Made by a program: the position numbers and the translations under genes. Source: UBA12087 sp964370815 (GTDB lineage: Bacteria > Chloroflexota > Anaerolineae > Anaerolineales > Villigracilaceae). Taken from it: a stretch of DNA of 64,000 nt. Shown one piece after another: positions 28,257 to 37,521 of the stretch (the stretch's first letter is position 1; every line of letters starts with the position of its first letter). The notes beneath the pieces were generated by a model. The model was not told the DNA's origin and did no database searches. It saw nothing but the letters and a program-made list of their open reading frames with translations. The stretch covers positions 6,151 to 70,150 of the forward strand of contig CAYJKQ010000013.1 of the NCBI GenBank assembly GCA_964370815.1, written 5' to 3'.

Positions 28257-28618
28257 CCTTCCCATAATAATCCAGAGAAAGTTACAAAGAAAAAATCGAG
28301 GAAAATTGCTAAATGTTCTTTTGCGGTATCAAGAAATAGAATCAAATAATAATCACAGTAAATCATCTTCACTGAAGATCCGCTTGAATCTCGGGTTATT
28401 TCTTAGCCAAGCGGACTTATTGGGAGCTTTTGGTGACATGACCCAACTGGAACCACCCAGACAAATAACAACGAAATAGACGACATCGATATGGAAGTAA
28501 TCGATCGCAATGGTTCAGAACAATTTTGGATAGATTCTCTCACCTTTCCAGTTTTTCGATCACCTAATACAAACCGTTCCAAACAATGATATTTGACCCG
28601 ACCAAACACTGACTATAA
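28257..28618. other. Intergenic region with a stem-loop
   Basis: No gene with an RBS is seen. TCCGCTTG (28379-28386) and CAAGCGGA (28408-28415) form a perfect 8-bp stem around a 21-base loop without a T run after it. The last 100 bases contain a stop-bounded frame with weakly protein-like sequence but no start signal. Confidence 0.35.
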
Positions 28619-29638
28619 ATGCAAAACTTCAATCCTAAATATAACAGCATCCCCAAGATCGAGCTACATTGCCATCTAGAGGGATCCATCCGCACCCAGA
28701 CCATATTGGATATTGCAAGGCAGTACAATTTATGCCTGCCTTCATATGAAATTTCCGAACTGGACAGGCATGTTAAAGTGCGCACCCAGCTGCGTGATCT
28801 AAAAGCAGTATTGGATGCTTTTGCCATCTTTCAGAATTGCTTCGTCTCGCAACAGGTTGTCGAACGTATTACCTACGAACTGTGCGAAGATGCCAGCCAA
28901 CAGAACATCCAACTGCTCGAGATCCGTTTCTCGCCTGACTGGGCTTTCAGCGGACACGATCTGGACTGGGATCTCGCTTTGGAATCGATTCAGTCAGCTC
29001 AACAACGGGCAATGGCAGATTTTCACCTAAACACAGTCCTGATCGCCATCACATCCCGCAGCCTGGGGGTTTCTTCCTGCGAAAAAACCGTAAACTGGGC
29101 GATACGCCACAGGGATGCCATTTTGGGCATCGACCTGGCGGACAATGAGCAGGGTCATCCTATTCACGAATTTATCCAGCCTATTATGCATGCCCAGGAG
29201 GTTGGACTAAAGGTGACTGTACACAGTGGAGAGGATACTCCCGCTTCAGCCGTTCTGGACACCATCCTGGCTGTTCACCCACAGCGCATCGGTCATGGCA
29301 TCCATATTATCCAAGATCTTCAGGTGGTGGAATTCGTTAAACAACAGGAAATTACTTTGGAAGTAAATCCCTGGAGTAATTATCTGACCAACTCCGTTTA
29401 CCGGATAGAGGAACACCCCCTCAAGCAGTTATTTGACATGGGCGTGCGAGTAACAATCAATTCGGATGATCCAGAAGTATTGGATACAAATTTAAATAAT
29501 GAATACCGAATCGCCCATGAGATCCTTGGGATGAGTCTGGACGACATCACCATATGCAACCATTATGCTCTGCAAGCCTCTTTTCTACCTGAAGAACAAA
29601 AACAAAAATTGATGACTGAATTTCCTGGATGGAAATAA
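28619..29638 (+). CDS. Adenosine deaminase family protein
   Basis: A 339-residue protein, the normal length. The metal and catalytic motifs of the adenosine/AMP deaminase family are present: KIELHCHLEGSIR (H-x-H zinc ligands, near residue 15), TVHSGED (H and catalytic E in the second half), RIGHGIHI, and TINSDDPEV (zinc-ligating and catalytic aspartates). It would deaminate adenosine or adenine in purine salvage, in the cytoplasm. Sequence alone cannot fully separate adenosine from adenine or methylthioadenosine preference. The ATG has no strong Shine-Dalgarno sequence. It stands alone. Confidence 0.9.
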   Translation: MQNFNPKYNSIPKIELHCHLEGSIRTQTILDIARQYNLCLPSYEISELDRHVKVRTQLRDLKAVLDAFAIFQNCFVSQQVVERITYELCEDASQQNIQLLEIRFSPDWAFSGHDLDWDLALESIQSAQQRAMADFHLNTVLIAITSRSLGVSSCEKTVNWAIRHRDAILGIDLADNEQGHPIHEFIQPIMHAQEVGLKVTVHSGEDTPASAVLDTILAVHPQRIGHGIHIIQDLQVVEFVKQQEITLEVNPWSNYLTNSVYRIEEHPLKQLFDMGVRVTINSDDPEVLDTNLNNEYRIAHEILGMSLDDITICNHYALQASFLPEEQKQKLMTEFPGWK

Positions 29639-30024
29639 CCGGGATATTCGAGTCGTTTATTCCTGAAGCCATTCGTGTGACTTTCCCTGTAAACATTTAT
29701 AAGCTCATCCATCTAATAAATATTTCAGACCATTTATAGCTTAAAACCCTCAGACTCCGGTTGTTCGACGAAGGTACTAAGCAGTTGGTTTGTAGGAAAA
29801 TCTGACGTTTCATATTCATAGGGATTAATATCCAATATCAGCGGATGAAAATTATATTTCTGCCGTTATAAACAACTCAATTCTCAATTTTAGACATTGG
29901 TGTCATAAAACATCTATACCAAGCCGCCTATTGATCTTCCAGATATAGGACATTCGTCATGTTATGAATCTCCATTGCTAAGACTATAATCCACAAGATA
30001 TATAAATCATGAGGAGATTCATTA
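29639..30024. other. Intergenic region, nothing distinct
   Basis: AT-rich spacer upstream of the SH3 lipoprotein. A weak promoter-like pair (TAGACA and TATACC about 18 bases apart, near 29895-29925) can be pointed to but is not convincing. No RNA gene was recognised. Confidence 0.3.
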
Positions 30025-31104
30025 ATGTCTATCCCGAAAAAAAGGATATTTCTTTCGCTTGCCATCCTTTCATTGTCAGTTCTTTCCTGCAGTTATGTTA
30101 ACCAGGTGATGACCATCTCCAAACAAAGAACAATTGATGCAGGTCTCACCCAAACCGCACTGGTATTTACAGCCACACCCACGATCACACCTCTGCCCAC
30201 TGTTACCCCAACCCCTATACCAATCGATATCATCTTTACTTTTTATCCCACTACGATAAATCCCGTAAAGTCGGATAGCAGCGGGTGGATATGGTCATAC
30301 ACTTACGCGATTCTTAACCCCAACAGTTACCCTATAACAATTGTTGCATTTGGAGATGATACTGACGGCTGCGTGGAGGATATTAATTCTTGCAGCCATA
30401 CACCCGTAGAATTTAGCGAACAGTTCACAAAATGTGATTTTTCGGGAGAAGTAATTTCTGCAGGAATGACTGCCTGTGATACGGGATATTGGTATCAAAA
30501 CACTGAGATACTCAAAGAAGACATGCAAATTCGCAATGTTATCTGGTATCGAGACCCAGGCGGAAATCTCTTCAATGCTATTAGCGAACCACTCACATTA
30601 ATAAAACAATCTGATCCATCTGCTATCGTCAACTCAGCGTCGACGTACCTGCGCCAAGGACCAGGAACAGAATATTATGCCATCACCACTTACGAGATTG
30701 GAGTACAATTGACGATCACCGGGCAGGCAAATAATTGTCAGTGGGTACAAGTGCTTGATTCAGATCAAAAGATGGGTTGGGTTTATGCACCTAACTTAAA
30801 ATTTTCCATGACATGTGGAGAAATTCCCGCAACTAGTTACCCGGCACCTCCACCCACCCAAATCCCAGCCACTGCCACTCCATCCTGCTCCCTAAATGGA
30901 ATCTTAAGCATCCAAAATGATACTGGAGGGTCTGTTACCTTATATCTAACTGGACCTGCCAGCTTCACATTTTACCTGAATACAGGACCATCAACCCTTT
31001 ACGTCTGCCCGGGAACCTACAGCTACACTGCTCATGGCTGTGGAGGTGCGACAGATAGAGGTTCAATGAGTTCAGGTGAAAGCCATACATTCTTCTGTCA
31101 ATAA
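30025..31104 (+). CDS. Lipoprotein with bacterial SH3 domain
   Basis: A 359-residue protein. The lipoprotein signal ends at LSVLSC (Cys22). A Thr/Pro-rich linker follows (about 45-65), then a beta-rich domain of about 130 residues (FTFYPTTINPV to EPLTLIK). An SH3b domain (about 200-262) shows the classic STYLRQGPGTEYYAITTYEIG ... WVQV ... GWVYAPNL pattern. A second Pro/Thr linker leads to a C-terminal domain (about 295-359) with four cysteines. RBS GAGGAG precedes the ATG. SH3b domains bind cell-wall peptide or other surface ligands; the actual partner is unknown. Confidence 0.8.
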   Translation: MSIPKKRIFLSLAILSLSVLSCSYVNQVMTISKQRTIDAGLTQTALVFTATPTITPLPTVTPTPIPIDIIFTFYPTTINPVKSDSSGWIWSYTYAILNPNSYPITIVAFGDDTDGCVEDINSCSHTPVEFSEQFTKCDFSGEVISAGMTACDTGYWYQNTEILKEDMQIRNVIWYRDPGGNLFNAISEPLTLIKQSDPSAIVNSASTYLRQGPGTEYYAITTYEIGVQLTITGQANNCQWVQVLDSDQKMGWVYAPNLKFSMTCGEIPATSYPAPPPTQIPATATPSCSLNGILSIQNDTGGSVTLYLTGPASFTFYLNTGPSTLYVCPGTYSYTAHGCGGATDRGSMSSGESHTFFCQ

Positions 31105-31128
31105 TTGAAAAATTCTAATTTAAATTAT

Positions 31129-31158
31129 CACAGGCGTCAACTTTGGTTGACGCCTGTG
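31129..31158. terminator. Perfect 12-bp hairpin between convergent genes
   Basis: CACAGGCGTCAA and TTGACGCCTGTG form a perfect 12-bp stem with a six-base loop between the ends of the lipoprotein (plus) and ferritin (minus) genes. The flanks are A/T-rich but lack a strong T run, so it is a likely, not certain, bidirectional terminator. Confidence 0.65.
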
Positions 31159-31182
31159 AATAATGATCTAACAATACAAGTA

Positions 31183-31671
31183 TCAGGCTCGCTTGCCCAA
31201 TTGCTTGTCCAGCATTAACACCGCAGTACCATGGGCATCGATCATCTTTAATTGATGGATGATATCTGAAGCATTCTTTTCTTCTTCAACCTGCTCACTG
31301 ATAAACCACTGTAAAAAGATCTGGCTTGCATAATCGTTTTCTTTTAGTGCCAATCCATATAAAGAATTGATGGAAGCAGAAATCATTTCCTCATGCTCAA
31401 GAGCTTGCTGAAATGCTTCAAGTGATGATGACCATTCTGCTTTAGGTGCAGGAAAAGCGCCGAGACGGACCCGCCCACCACGCTCCACCAGGTAATCAAA
31501 AAACTTCATGGCGTGTTCAGTCTCTTCTTTGGCTTGCAAATGCATCCAATGAGCAAATCCGGGTAGGTTTTGTTCTTCGAAGTAGCCAACCATCGAGAGA
31601 TATAAATTTGAAGAGAACATCTCTTTATTTAATTGATCGTTGATTGCTTCTTGCATGGATTTTGATATCAT
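31183..31671 (-). CDS. Ferritin
   Basis: A 162-residue non-haem ferritin. The four-helix iron site is complete: Glu in NKEMFSSNLYLSM, Glu and His in KEETEHAMKFFDYL, Glu in EHEEMISASI, and Gln/Glu in FLQWFISEQVEEE. The ATG at 31671 has AGGAG seven bases upstream; the frame is open to 31719, but those residues are not ferritin-like. It oxidises ferrous iron and stores it in a 24-mer shell in the cytoplasm. It stands alone on the minus strand, followed by the convergent hairpin. Confidence 0.95.
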   Translation of the reverse strand: MISKSMQEAINDQLNKEMFSSNLYLSMVGYFEEQNLPGFAHWMHLQAKEETEHAMKFFDYLVERGGRVRLGAFPAPKAEWSSSLEAFQQALEHEEMISASINSLYGLALKENDYASQIFLQWFISEQVEEEKNASDIIHQLKMIDAHGTAVLMLDKQLGKRA

Positions 31672-31765
31672 AAATTTTCTCCTAACTCTATTATGGGTAA
31701 TATTTATCATATTATACATAATATTGAAGCCTATACGGTTAACATCTTGTTAGAAAGCTCGTTGT

Positions 31766-32197
31766 TTATTCCTCATCCCCGTCTTCTCCCATGCTACTGG
31801 CAGGTTGATCCAATTTGATTACTTCGCCATGGATATTGATCACAATCTTAAAACCAAGCATGCCCATGTACACACGGCTCTCCTCAGGAATGCCCATATC
31901 AAGAAGGCTGTCAAACTGCTGGTCAATGTTCTTCAATTGTGTCTCGATCATAGCACGTGAAAAAATATCATCGGTGCCCAACATTTTAGCTGTCTGCTCA
32001 CTAAGCAGATCTTCCTTGCCAGTCATTTGTTGCCGCATTAGTTCCAATACCTGGTAATCGACCTTTTCTGATAATATATGCTTACTAAACCCGTTATCAT
32101 CAATAACATAACATGGATCGTCTCCTACATAAGTTGTTGAAACCTGGCGACCTTCTTCATCCACAATTAACCCTTCAAATATAGCTTTACGCTTCAT
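31766..32197 (-). CDS. Conserved-looking small acidic protein, unknown function
   Basis: A 143-residue soluble protein starting MKRKAIFEGLIVDEEGRQV. The N-terminal half reads like a small beta domain (VSTTYVGDDPCYVIDDNGF). The middle is helical (LELMRQQMTGKEDLL to IFSRAMIETQLKNIDQQFDSLL), and a beta hairpin (GFKIVINIHGEVIKLDQP) and acidic tail close it. I do not recognise a family. AAGG lies just before the ATG. It lies between ferritin and the L,D-transpeptidases on the same strand, but the gaps are long enough for separate transcription. Confidence 0.7.
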   Translation of the reverse strand: MKRKAIFEGLIVDEEGRQVSTTYVGDDPCYVIDDNGFSKHILSEKVDYQVLELMRQQMTGKEDLLSEQTAKMLGTDDIFSRAMIETQLKNIDQQFDSLLDMGIPEESRVYMGMLGFKIVINIHGEVIKLDQPASSMGEDGDEE

Positions 32198-32365
32198 AGC
32201 CTTTGGATCCCTCCGAGTGCGAATGTTAATTAAGAAATTTTAATTCCACTCCAGGTAAGTTAAGTTAGCCAGGCAAATGAGGTGTTCATAACCATCATTA
32301 ATCCAGGTTCTCCGTTATTGTTTTTTTGTAGACCGCGTAATTATTATTTCCTGTCCATTAATTTA

Positions 32366-33406
32366 TTACTCTACAACGTCAACCCTGGTCCCATAATCAA
32401 GGAAGCGGTACATCACGTCGGGAGGAACGATCGGTTGTGTCCAGCGATAGAGCCATTTGGCTGCTTTTGAGGAAATATTAATGCAGCCGTGACTGCGCGG
32501 TTTTCCAAAATCATTATGCCAGAAAGTCCCATGAAATGCCACTCCACTCTCAGTAATATAGCTCACCCAGGGAACTCCATGCAAGTCAAACCCATTGAAA
32601 GCCAGGTTACCTGCTGCCATATGAGCGCTTGGTCTTTTATGAAATGTGAAGCTCCTACCGTAAGGAGTGGCATAGATTCCCCTGTTGAAACTACCACCTG
32701 TCGAAGCCCTGGTCATGAACACAGGTATTTCTGCCTCATAAGCGATCACTAATTGTGATCCAAGACGAACTTCGATACGCTTAAGTTCCGGTGGTATTTC
32801 AGGGGATAACATGGACAATTCGGTACCAGGAATGAGGCGTAAATGTTTCGCAGGAACAAATTGAAAAGTCTCATTATCATCATCACTAATTCGGTACCAG
32901 ATATTTTTAGCATCGTCTTCTATGACTTCATAGACCCAATGTGTAGTTTCATAATATAAACGATAAAGTGCTTCTTCCGTTTTTTTCGGTATTGCATATG
33001 TGTCTGTAAATGGAACAGTGACCTCTGCCAGATTAATATTATTCGGCAGCCTGGTGACAGGATCATTCAAAACCGTTCTTACTGGTTGGATCGAACCTGA
33101 ATATGCATAGCCCCCTCCTTTGACCTGGTACCAAACTCGGTTGTGAGCACTGACATCCTCACTTATGGAAATACCTGTTATATGCAAAACGATATCTTTC
33201 CAAAAAATACTGATAACATCAGAGTCAAGATTGGGAGATCTGTAGATATTAATGGTCGAATCGGTAATCCGACCTTGCTGATCTGAAGGGAACAGAAAAT
33301 TGGTTGATGAAGTTGGGTCGGTAATATTAGGGAGCAACAATCCGAATAACCCCATTCCACCAAGCTTTAAAAATTCGCGCCTGGAAATTGGTGCATATCC
33401 ATTCAT
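32366..33406 (-). CDS. L,D-transpeptidase with Tat-type signal and SH3-like domain
   Basis: A 346-residue protein. The N-terminus ISRREFLKLGGMGLFGLLLPN is a twin-arginine type export signal. A region from about 45 to 105 (STINIYRSPNLDSDVISIFWKD ... WYQVKGGGYAYSG) looks like an SH3-type module. The C-terminal YkuD domain has HGTFWHNDFGKPRSHGCINIS, with the catalytic His and the nucleophile Cys in SHGC. These enzymes make 3-3 cross-links in peptidoglycan or attach proteins to it. Tat export of such an enzyme is uncommon but seen in related bacteria. It neighbours a second L,D-transpeptidase and an amidase. Confidence 0.88.
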   Translation of the reverse strand: MNGYAPISRREFLKLGGMGLFGLLLPNITDPTSSTNFLFPSDQQGRITDSTINIYRSPNLDSDVISIFWKDIVLHITGISISEDVSAHNRVWYQVKGGGYAYSGSIQPVRTVLNDPVTRLPNNINLAEVTVPFTDTYAIPKKTEEALYRLYYETTHWVYEVIEDDAKNIWYRISDDDNETFQFVPAKHLRLIPGTELSMLSPEIPPELKRIEVRLGSQLVIAYEAEIPVFMTRASTGGSFNRGIYATPYGRSFTFHKRPSAHMAAGNLAFNGFDLHGVPWVSYITESGVAFHGTFWHNDFGKPRSHGCINISSKAAKWLYRWTQPIVPPDVMYRFLDYGTRVDVVE

Positions 33407-33506
33407 TTCATTTAAATTGTAACATCATTAGCAATTTATGACAGATAGCTGATAATCAGGCCGATGTTATAAGGTGAGATTGTCAAGTCCAATCCAGCAT
33501 CATAAG

Positions 33507-34661
33507 TTATTGATGAACATTCACTACTGTCCCTACCGAAGCCCAATTGAATAACCAACCCGCGTCCGGTATGCTCAGGTTGACGCAACCATGACTCATC
33601 GGTACTCCAAAATTATTGTGCCAGTAAGTGCCGTGCAATGCATAACCTGAATAGAAATACATCGTGTAAGGGACATCAGGTAAATAATAACCTGGGCCTG
33701 ACATATTTGTATAAAGCAACTTTACATAAATTGAATATCGTCCTGTCACTGTTGGGTGGAGCCAGGTACCTGTGGATACCACGAAGGAATTGGCAATTGT
33801 CGAACCTTCAAAGGCATATACTCGCTGCTCTGAGAGGTCCACATCGATCCACCTTTCTCCTCTCTCTCCCGGTTCATTAGTTGGTAACGGGATTGGGGTA
33901 TTGGTCGGGTAAGGAGTATTGGTTGGCAGGGGTGTATTGGTCGGAGAAGGGGTTAAGGTGTAAGTTGGTGTAGGCGTAAAGGTTGGTGTAGGTGTGTAGG
34001 TTGGTGTGTAAGTCGGTGTAGATGTCGCTGTGTAGGTAGGCTTCAAAACTCCGGACAGGGATGCCGGAAGCGAGGGAGTTACTTGGACCTGTGATAAATT
34101 CTTCCGGATAAATGCTTGTACTGGAATTACATTTCCCGGCCAGATAGCCCACACACCAGCCAGACTACAGGCAATCACGAGCAACAAAGGTAGAAAAGAA
34201 AAACGCCATAGTGATCGGTTGCCACCAGAGTCTTGAAGATCATCCAGGCCTTTGGGTTTCTGCGCACTCTCGGATTCGGAAAATAATTCGTGAGCAGTTT
34301 CTTTAGATGTCTCAACCACAGAAGAAGCAGGAGTTGGAAATGAAGCATTATTTTTTTCTGTTTCAAGAATATTCTCTTTACTATTCCCCTGGAGGGACTG
34401 CTCACGAAATCGGGCGATCGCCCAATGCATTCCTTTGCGAGCTTGCCTACTTTGAGGATTGAGTTCCAATGCCTTTTTTAAAAATGTAATACTCTCCACT
34501 GGCTCAGACAGGGCTGCCAAAATCAGCCAGGGCTCCTCAATACCTGGTGCTTGTGAAGCAATGGTTTCCGCCAAACGTTTCGCAGTTATTCGGTCGCCGC
34601 GTTTAAGCGCCAGCCTGGCTTCCACAAGTTTTTCATTGTAGAGAGATGATTCCGGTTTCAT
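33507..34661 (-). CDS. Membrane-anchored L,D-transpeptidase with TPR-like N-terminus
   Basis: About 384 residues. The cytoplasmic N-terminal part (about 5-80) resembles a TPR pair (AKRLAETIASQAPGIEEPWL, ITFLKKALELNPQSRQARKG). One membrane helix follows (FLPLLLVIACSLAGVWAIW), then an extracellular Thr/Pro-rich repeat of about 60 residues (PTYTPT units), then a YkuD domain ending HGTYWHNNFGVPMSHGCVNLS with the catalytic Cys. I chose ATG 34661, eight bases after the amidase stop; the frame is open to 34712 inside the amidase gene. It would cross-link cell wall at a distance from the membrane. Confidence 0.87.
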   Translation of the reverse strand: MKPESSLYNEKLVEARLALKRGDRITAKRLAETIASQAPGIEEPWLILAALSEPVESITFLKKALELNPQSRQARKGMHWAIARFREQSLQGNSKENILETEKNNASFPTPASSVVETSKETAHELFSESESAQKPKGLDDLQDSGGNRSLWRFSFLPLLLVIACSLAGVWAIWPGNVIPVQAFIRKNLSQVQVTPSLPASLSGVLKPTYTATSTPTYTPTYTPTPTFTPTPTYTLTPSPTNTPLPTNTPYPTNTPIPLPTNEPGERGERWIDVDLSEQRVYAFEGSTIANSFVVSTGTWLHPTVTGRYSIYVKLLYTNMSGPGYYLPDVPYTMYFYSGYALHGTYWHNNFGVPMSHGCVNLSIPDAGWLFNWASVGTVVNVHQ

Positions 34662-34668
34662 AAAATCA

Positions 34669-35457
34669 TTATTGGTTCGGACCTGGTGTGGCCGAGATTT
34701 CATAAAGTTCATTATTAAGATAACACAAGATGCCTTTAACCACTCCTGTTGCCACTATCTCAGGATGCAAGGTCACAAGGTCATAATCAAATGGGTTGGA
34801 AAGGAATCCAGTTTCTATGATCACTGCTGTTGTATATGGGTCGATCTCTCTAAAGGCATGGTAATCTGTCATATCCATCGTTATACTTCCGGGATGATAA
34901 GGTAAGTTGGTTTCTTTTTGGTACCGATCGTACAAGCAATCTGCTAGGCGTTGGGCACGTTCAGGATTTTTCCCTTCGGAACTGGGTGCAATCTTGAAGC
35001 CTGTGGTAAAATCATTGCTAATCACACAGGAATCATTATGGATGGAGACCAGAACGACTCCCTGATAACCATTTAAGCGTGGGTCATTCTCCTGTAATAA
35101 ATCAACCTGGTATTTTCTTTGAGCATTTAATTGTTGCTGCACAATGATTGCAATTCCCAGGTTGACTTCATTTTCAGTGACACCATTTAAACATACTGTA
35201 CCAGAATCAGACCCCCAATGCCCGGAAATAATCCCGATCCGTAAATCATCAGGATCGGCAACTCCCACGGAACTACTTGGAGGTTGTGGAGTAAGCAAAA
35301 GGGACAATTTCTCATTGAAATCGCTGGTAAGTATCGTCGGCGGAAATGCAGTAAAGATCGTTGCTAAAACCAGTGCAACTCCCAGGGTTGTTTGCAAAAT
35401 ATGCCCGGCACGAAAGCCTTTTTGACGATTTTCAGGTGGGTGGGTAAACGTATTCAT
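34669..35457 (-). CDS. N-acetylmuramoyl-L-alanine amidase (Amidase_3 type)
   Basis: A 262-residue protein with an N-terminal membrane helix (TTLGVALVLATIFTAF), then the Amidase_3 domain. The zinc and catalytic residues can be seen: GHWG (His), VTENEVNLGIA (Glu), VSIHNDS (His), and IIETGFLSNPFD (catalytic Glu). It would cut the bond between muramic acid and L-alanine in peptidoglycan, outside the membrane. The L,D-transpeptidase gene starts eight bases after its stop, so the two are probably translated together. Confidence 0.88.
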   Translation of the reverse strand: MNTFTHPPENRQKGFRAGHILQTTLGVALVLATIFTAFPPTILTSDFNEKLSLLLTPQPPSSSVGVADPDDLRIGIISGHWGSDSGTVCLNGVTENEVNLGIAIIVQQQLNAQRKYQVDLLQENDPRLNGYQGVVLVSIHNDSCVISNDFTTGFKIAPSSEGKNPERAQRLADCLYDRYQKETNLPYHPGSITMDMTDYHAFREIDPYTTAVIIETGFLSNPFDYDLVTLHPEIVATGVVKGILCYLNNELYEISATPGPNQ

Positions 35458-35582
35458 TATTTTAGAATGTTACCTAACTAAGAAATAAAAAGCAAGCGAT
35501 TTACAGGGGTCAATGGGTGGTCAATATTACCCAATTTGCATACTCATTGAACCCACATTCCTGATATATTATCTGCGATAAA

Positions 35583-36422
35583 TTATAAGACTTTTTTATT
35601 GTATTCCAAAACATAAAAACTGTGACCATTTTCAACAAAAAAGTCAATCACCGAATATCCATGAGCGAAAACGAATTCGAATATTTCTCTGCTTGCTTGC
35701 CTCCAGGCTTTTGCTAAAAGAAAATCACTAGCCTTTAAACTTAAAAAGTCATTTGGAATTTCAATTAATAGCAAGGGATGATTTAACTTCGGAAGTCCAT
35801 CCAATGGCTGCATATCTCCAGAAATTGCCATGATCTCATTGTCCACACCCAATAGATCATCCATTTGACAAATTTGTTTCTGATGGTTATCCAGACTGTT
35901 CTCCACTCGGCAAGAATCCAACCACCATTCTACAAGGAACCTGTCAGAGTCCAATCCAACATTTATGGAATCTGACATCTTCCCGTATTCTGACCGCCGA
36001 TAAGTATTACACACAGCTCCGAGTTTGGAAAAATTCAAATTTGCATTTCGGCTGAGTAAAGGATCATATGTCCAGGTTATCAGGTTTATTCCCTGTGAGA
36101 TAACAAATTGTCGCTGGGCGCATTTAAGTGCAAAACCCAAACCAGAATCACGCCAATCCGGATGAACTCCCAGCATATGTGAGCAATGTTTAATTTTAAT
36201 TTCACCATTTGTAGTAGATAAGCCTGGAAAGCCGAACAGCATTCCAATCATCCGGTTTTTTGAAAAAGCCCCTAAAACCAGACCTCCATTATAGATGGCA
36301 GCGAGAAACATGTGAATAGGAACAATTTCGTGCTGACTTCCTGCCCATATCAAACCCTGCAATTCTTCAATTGGATGCAAAGATTCAGGTGTTTCAAGCT
36401 GACAAATTTCCCAATCAGGCAT
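35583..36422 (-). CDS. GNAT-superfamily acetyltransferase, COG3375-like
   Basis: A 279-residue protein. The N-terminal GNAT fold contains LVLGAFSKNRMIGMLFGFPG (beta strands 3-4) and HSHMLGV-type sequence (CSHMLGVHPDWRDSGLGFALKCAQRQ), where R-D-S-G-L-G is the acetyl-CoA pyrophosphate loop. ITWTYDPLLSRNANLNFSKLGAV follows. The order matches the predicted acetyltransferases of COG3375, whose substrate is not established. It overlaps the end of the epimerase-like gene by eight bases, so they form an operon. Confidence 0.75.
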   Translation of the reverse strand: MPDWEICQLETPESLHPIEELQGLIWAGSQHEIVPIHMFLAAIYNGGLVLGAFSKNRMIGMLFGFPGLSTTNGEIKIKHCSHMLGVHPDWRDSGLGFALKCAQRQFVISQGINLITWTYDPLLSRNANLNFSKLGAVCNTYRRSEYGKMSDSINVGLDSDRFLVEWWLDSCRVENSLDNHQKQICQMDDLLGVDNEIMAISGDMQPLDGLPKLNHPLLLIEIPNDFLSLKASDFLLAKAWRQASREIFEFVFAHGYSVIDFFVENGHSFYVLEYNKKVL

Positions 36423-37353
36423 GTGTTGTAAAGATCCTGTTGAATAATTTCTTATTCCAATTTACCCCTCGCAGGTGATCGAGTTTGGATGAGAAGCGCG
36501 CGGGCATAAGGTTAAATTGTCGAGGTACTGAATCAACTCCACATGTTCGATTTACAGCCAAATAATCCAACCAAAACACTGAAATTGGAAAACGTCGGAA
36601 TAAATTTTCTCCGATCACTGTTAATGCTCGCATGTATGTGTAAGGCCAGTGAACCAAAAGCCGGTGTTTCTTGACCACATCCATAATTGTTATAATGATC
36701 TGCTCCAAGTTCAAATATTCACTTCCGCCAATTTCCATAACTTTGTTGATCGTATCCGGGTTGTCGAGTGCCCATATTAAACAGGTAACCAAATCTTCGA
36801 CCCATAATGGTTGTAGTAAGGTTTTGCCTTTACCCGGAAGTGGCATGAATCCCGGAGACAAATGTAAAAGTAATGATAATCCCGTTGTAAATCCATCATC
36901 CTTCCCAAAAAGAACAGAAGACCGCAGAATTGTATATGGAACACCACTTTCCCGTACAAATTCTTCAGCTATTCCCTTTGCTTTTAACAATGAGAAACCG
37001 GAAGCACGATCAGCTCCCAAATGGCTTACATAAACCAATCTCTGGATGCGCGCATAAGCTGCAGCCAATGCCAGTGTACGCGTTCCATTAATATCAATTA
37101 ATTCCAGGTCTGTTCTGCCGCCCTGGAATTCCCCCCCTGCCAGGTGGTAGACCACATCCACTCCCCGCATCGCAGCTCTTAAACCACCTTCATCGTTTAG
37201 ACTTGTAACTGCTACCTCGACTGGTACTCCCTTAGGTAGATCAGGCGTTCGAGGAGAAGGTCGCAAGAGCAATCGCACCGCATGTCCATTGTTTACCAAT
37301 TGTCGCACGAGGGCTTGCCCAACAAAGCCTGTTCCTCCGGTTACGAGTATCAT
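36415..37353 (-). CDS. NAD(P)-binding epimerase/NDUFA9-like protein
   Basis: A 312-residue protein of the atypical short-chain dehydrogenase group. MILVTGGTGFVGQALVRQLV is the Rossmann G-x-x-G-x-x-G loop. VVYHLAGG, LVYVSHLGA, and YTILRSSVLFGKDD are typical of NmrA/complex-I-NDUFA9-like proteins. The Y-x-x-x-K catalytic pair of true epimerases is not evident; S-x-L-K-A-K lies in that region. Such proteins often bind NAD(P)H without sugar epimerase activity. It is co-transcribed with the GNAT gene. Confidence 0.82.
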   Translation of the reverse strand: MILVTGGTGFVGQALVRQLVNNGHAVRLLLRPSPRTPDLPKGVPVEVAVTSLNDEGGLRAAMRGVDVVYHLAGGEFQGGRTDLELIDINGTRTLALAAAYARIQRLVYVSHLGADRASGFSLLKAKGIAEEFVRESGVPYTILRSSVLFGKDDGFTTGLSLLLHLSPGFMPLPGKGKTLLQPLWVEDLVTCLIWALDNPDTINKVMEIGGSEYLNLEQIIITIMDVVKKHRLLVHWPYTYMRALTVIGENLFRRFPISVFWLDYLAVNRTCGVDSVPRQFNLMPARFSSKLDHLRGVNWNKKLFNRIFTTHA

Positions 37354-37521
37354 TTAATGGATTATAGCAGTAAAGCAACCAGACAATTTGGATATTTTTC
37401 CAGTCAATACCCTGATAAATAAGGATATAATCGTTAAAGTATTTTTATTGCTTACGAATCTAATGGTAAAACATTTTTATGTGGATAAAAACCTATCAAA
37501 AAATGGAGTTAGGAAATTCTT

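Noticed and set aside
28486..28590. Stop-bounded frame with sequence like DMEVIDRNGSEQFWID
   Set aside because: It looks slightly PAS-like, but it has no start or RBS and is too short to call a pseudogene.
33890..34050. Repeated TTGGTGTAGG-like units that could look like a CRISPR or tandem repeat
   Set aside because: They encode the Thr/Pro-rich stalk of the L,D-transpeptidase; unit spacing is irregular and in frame.
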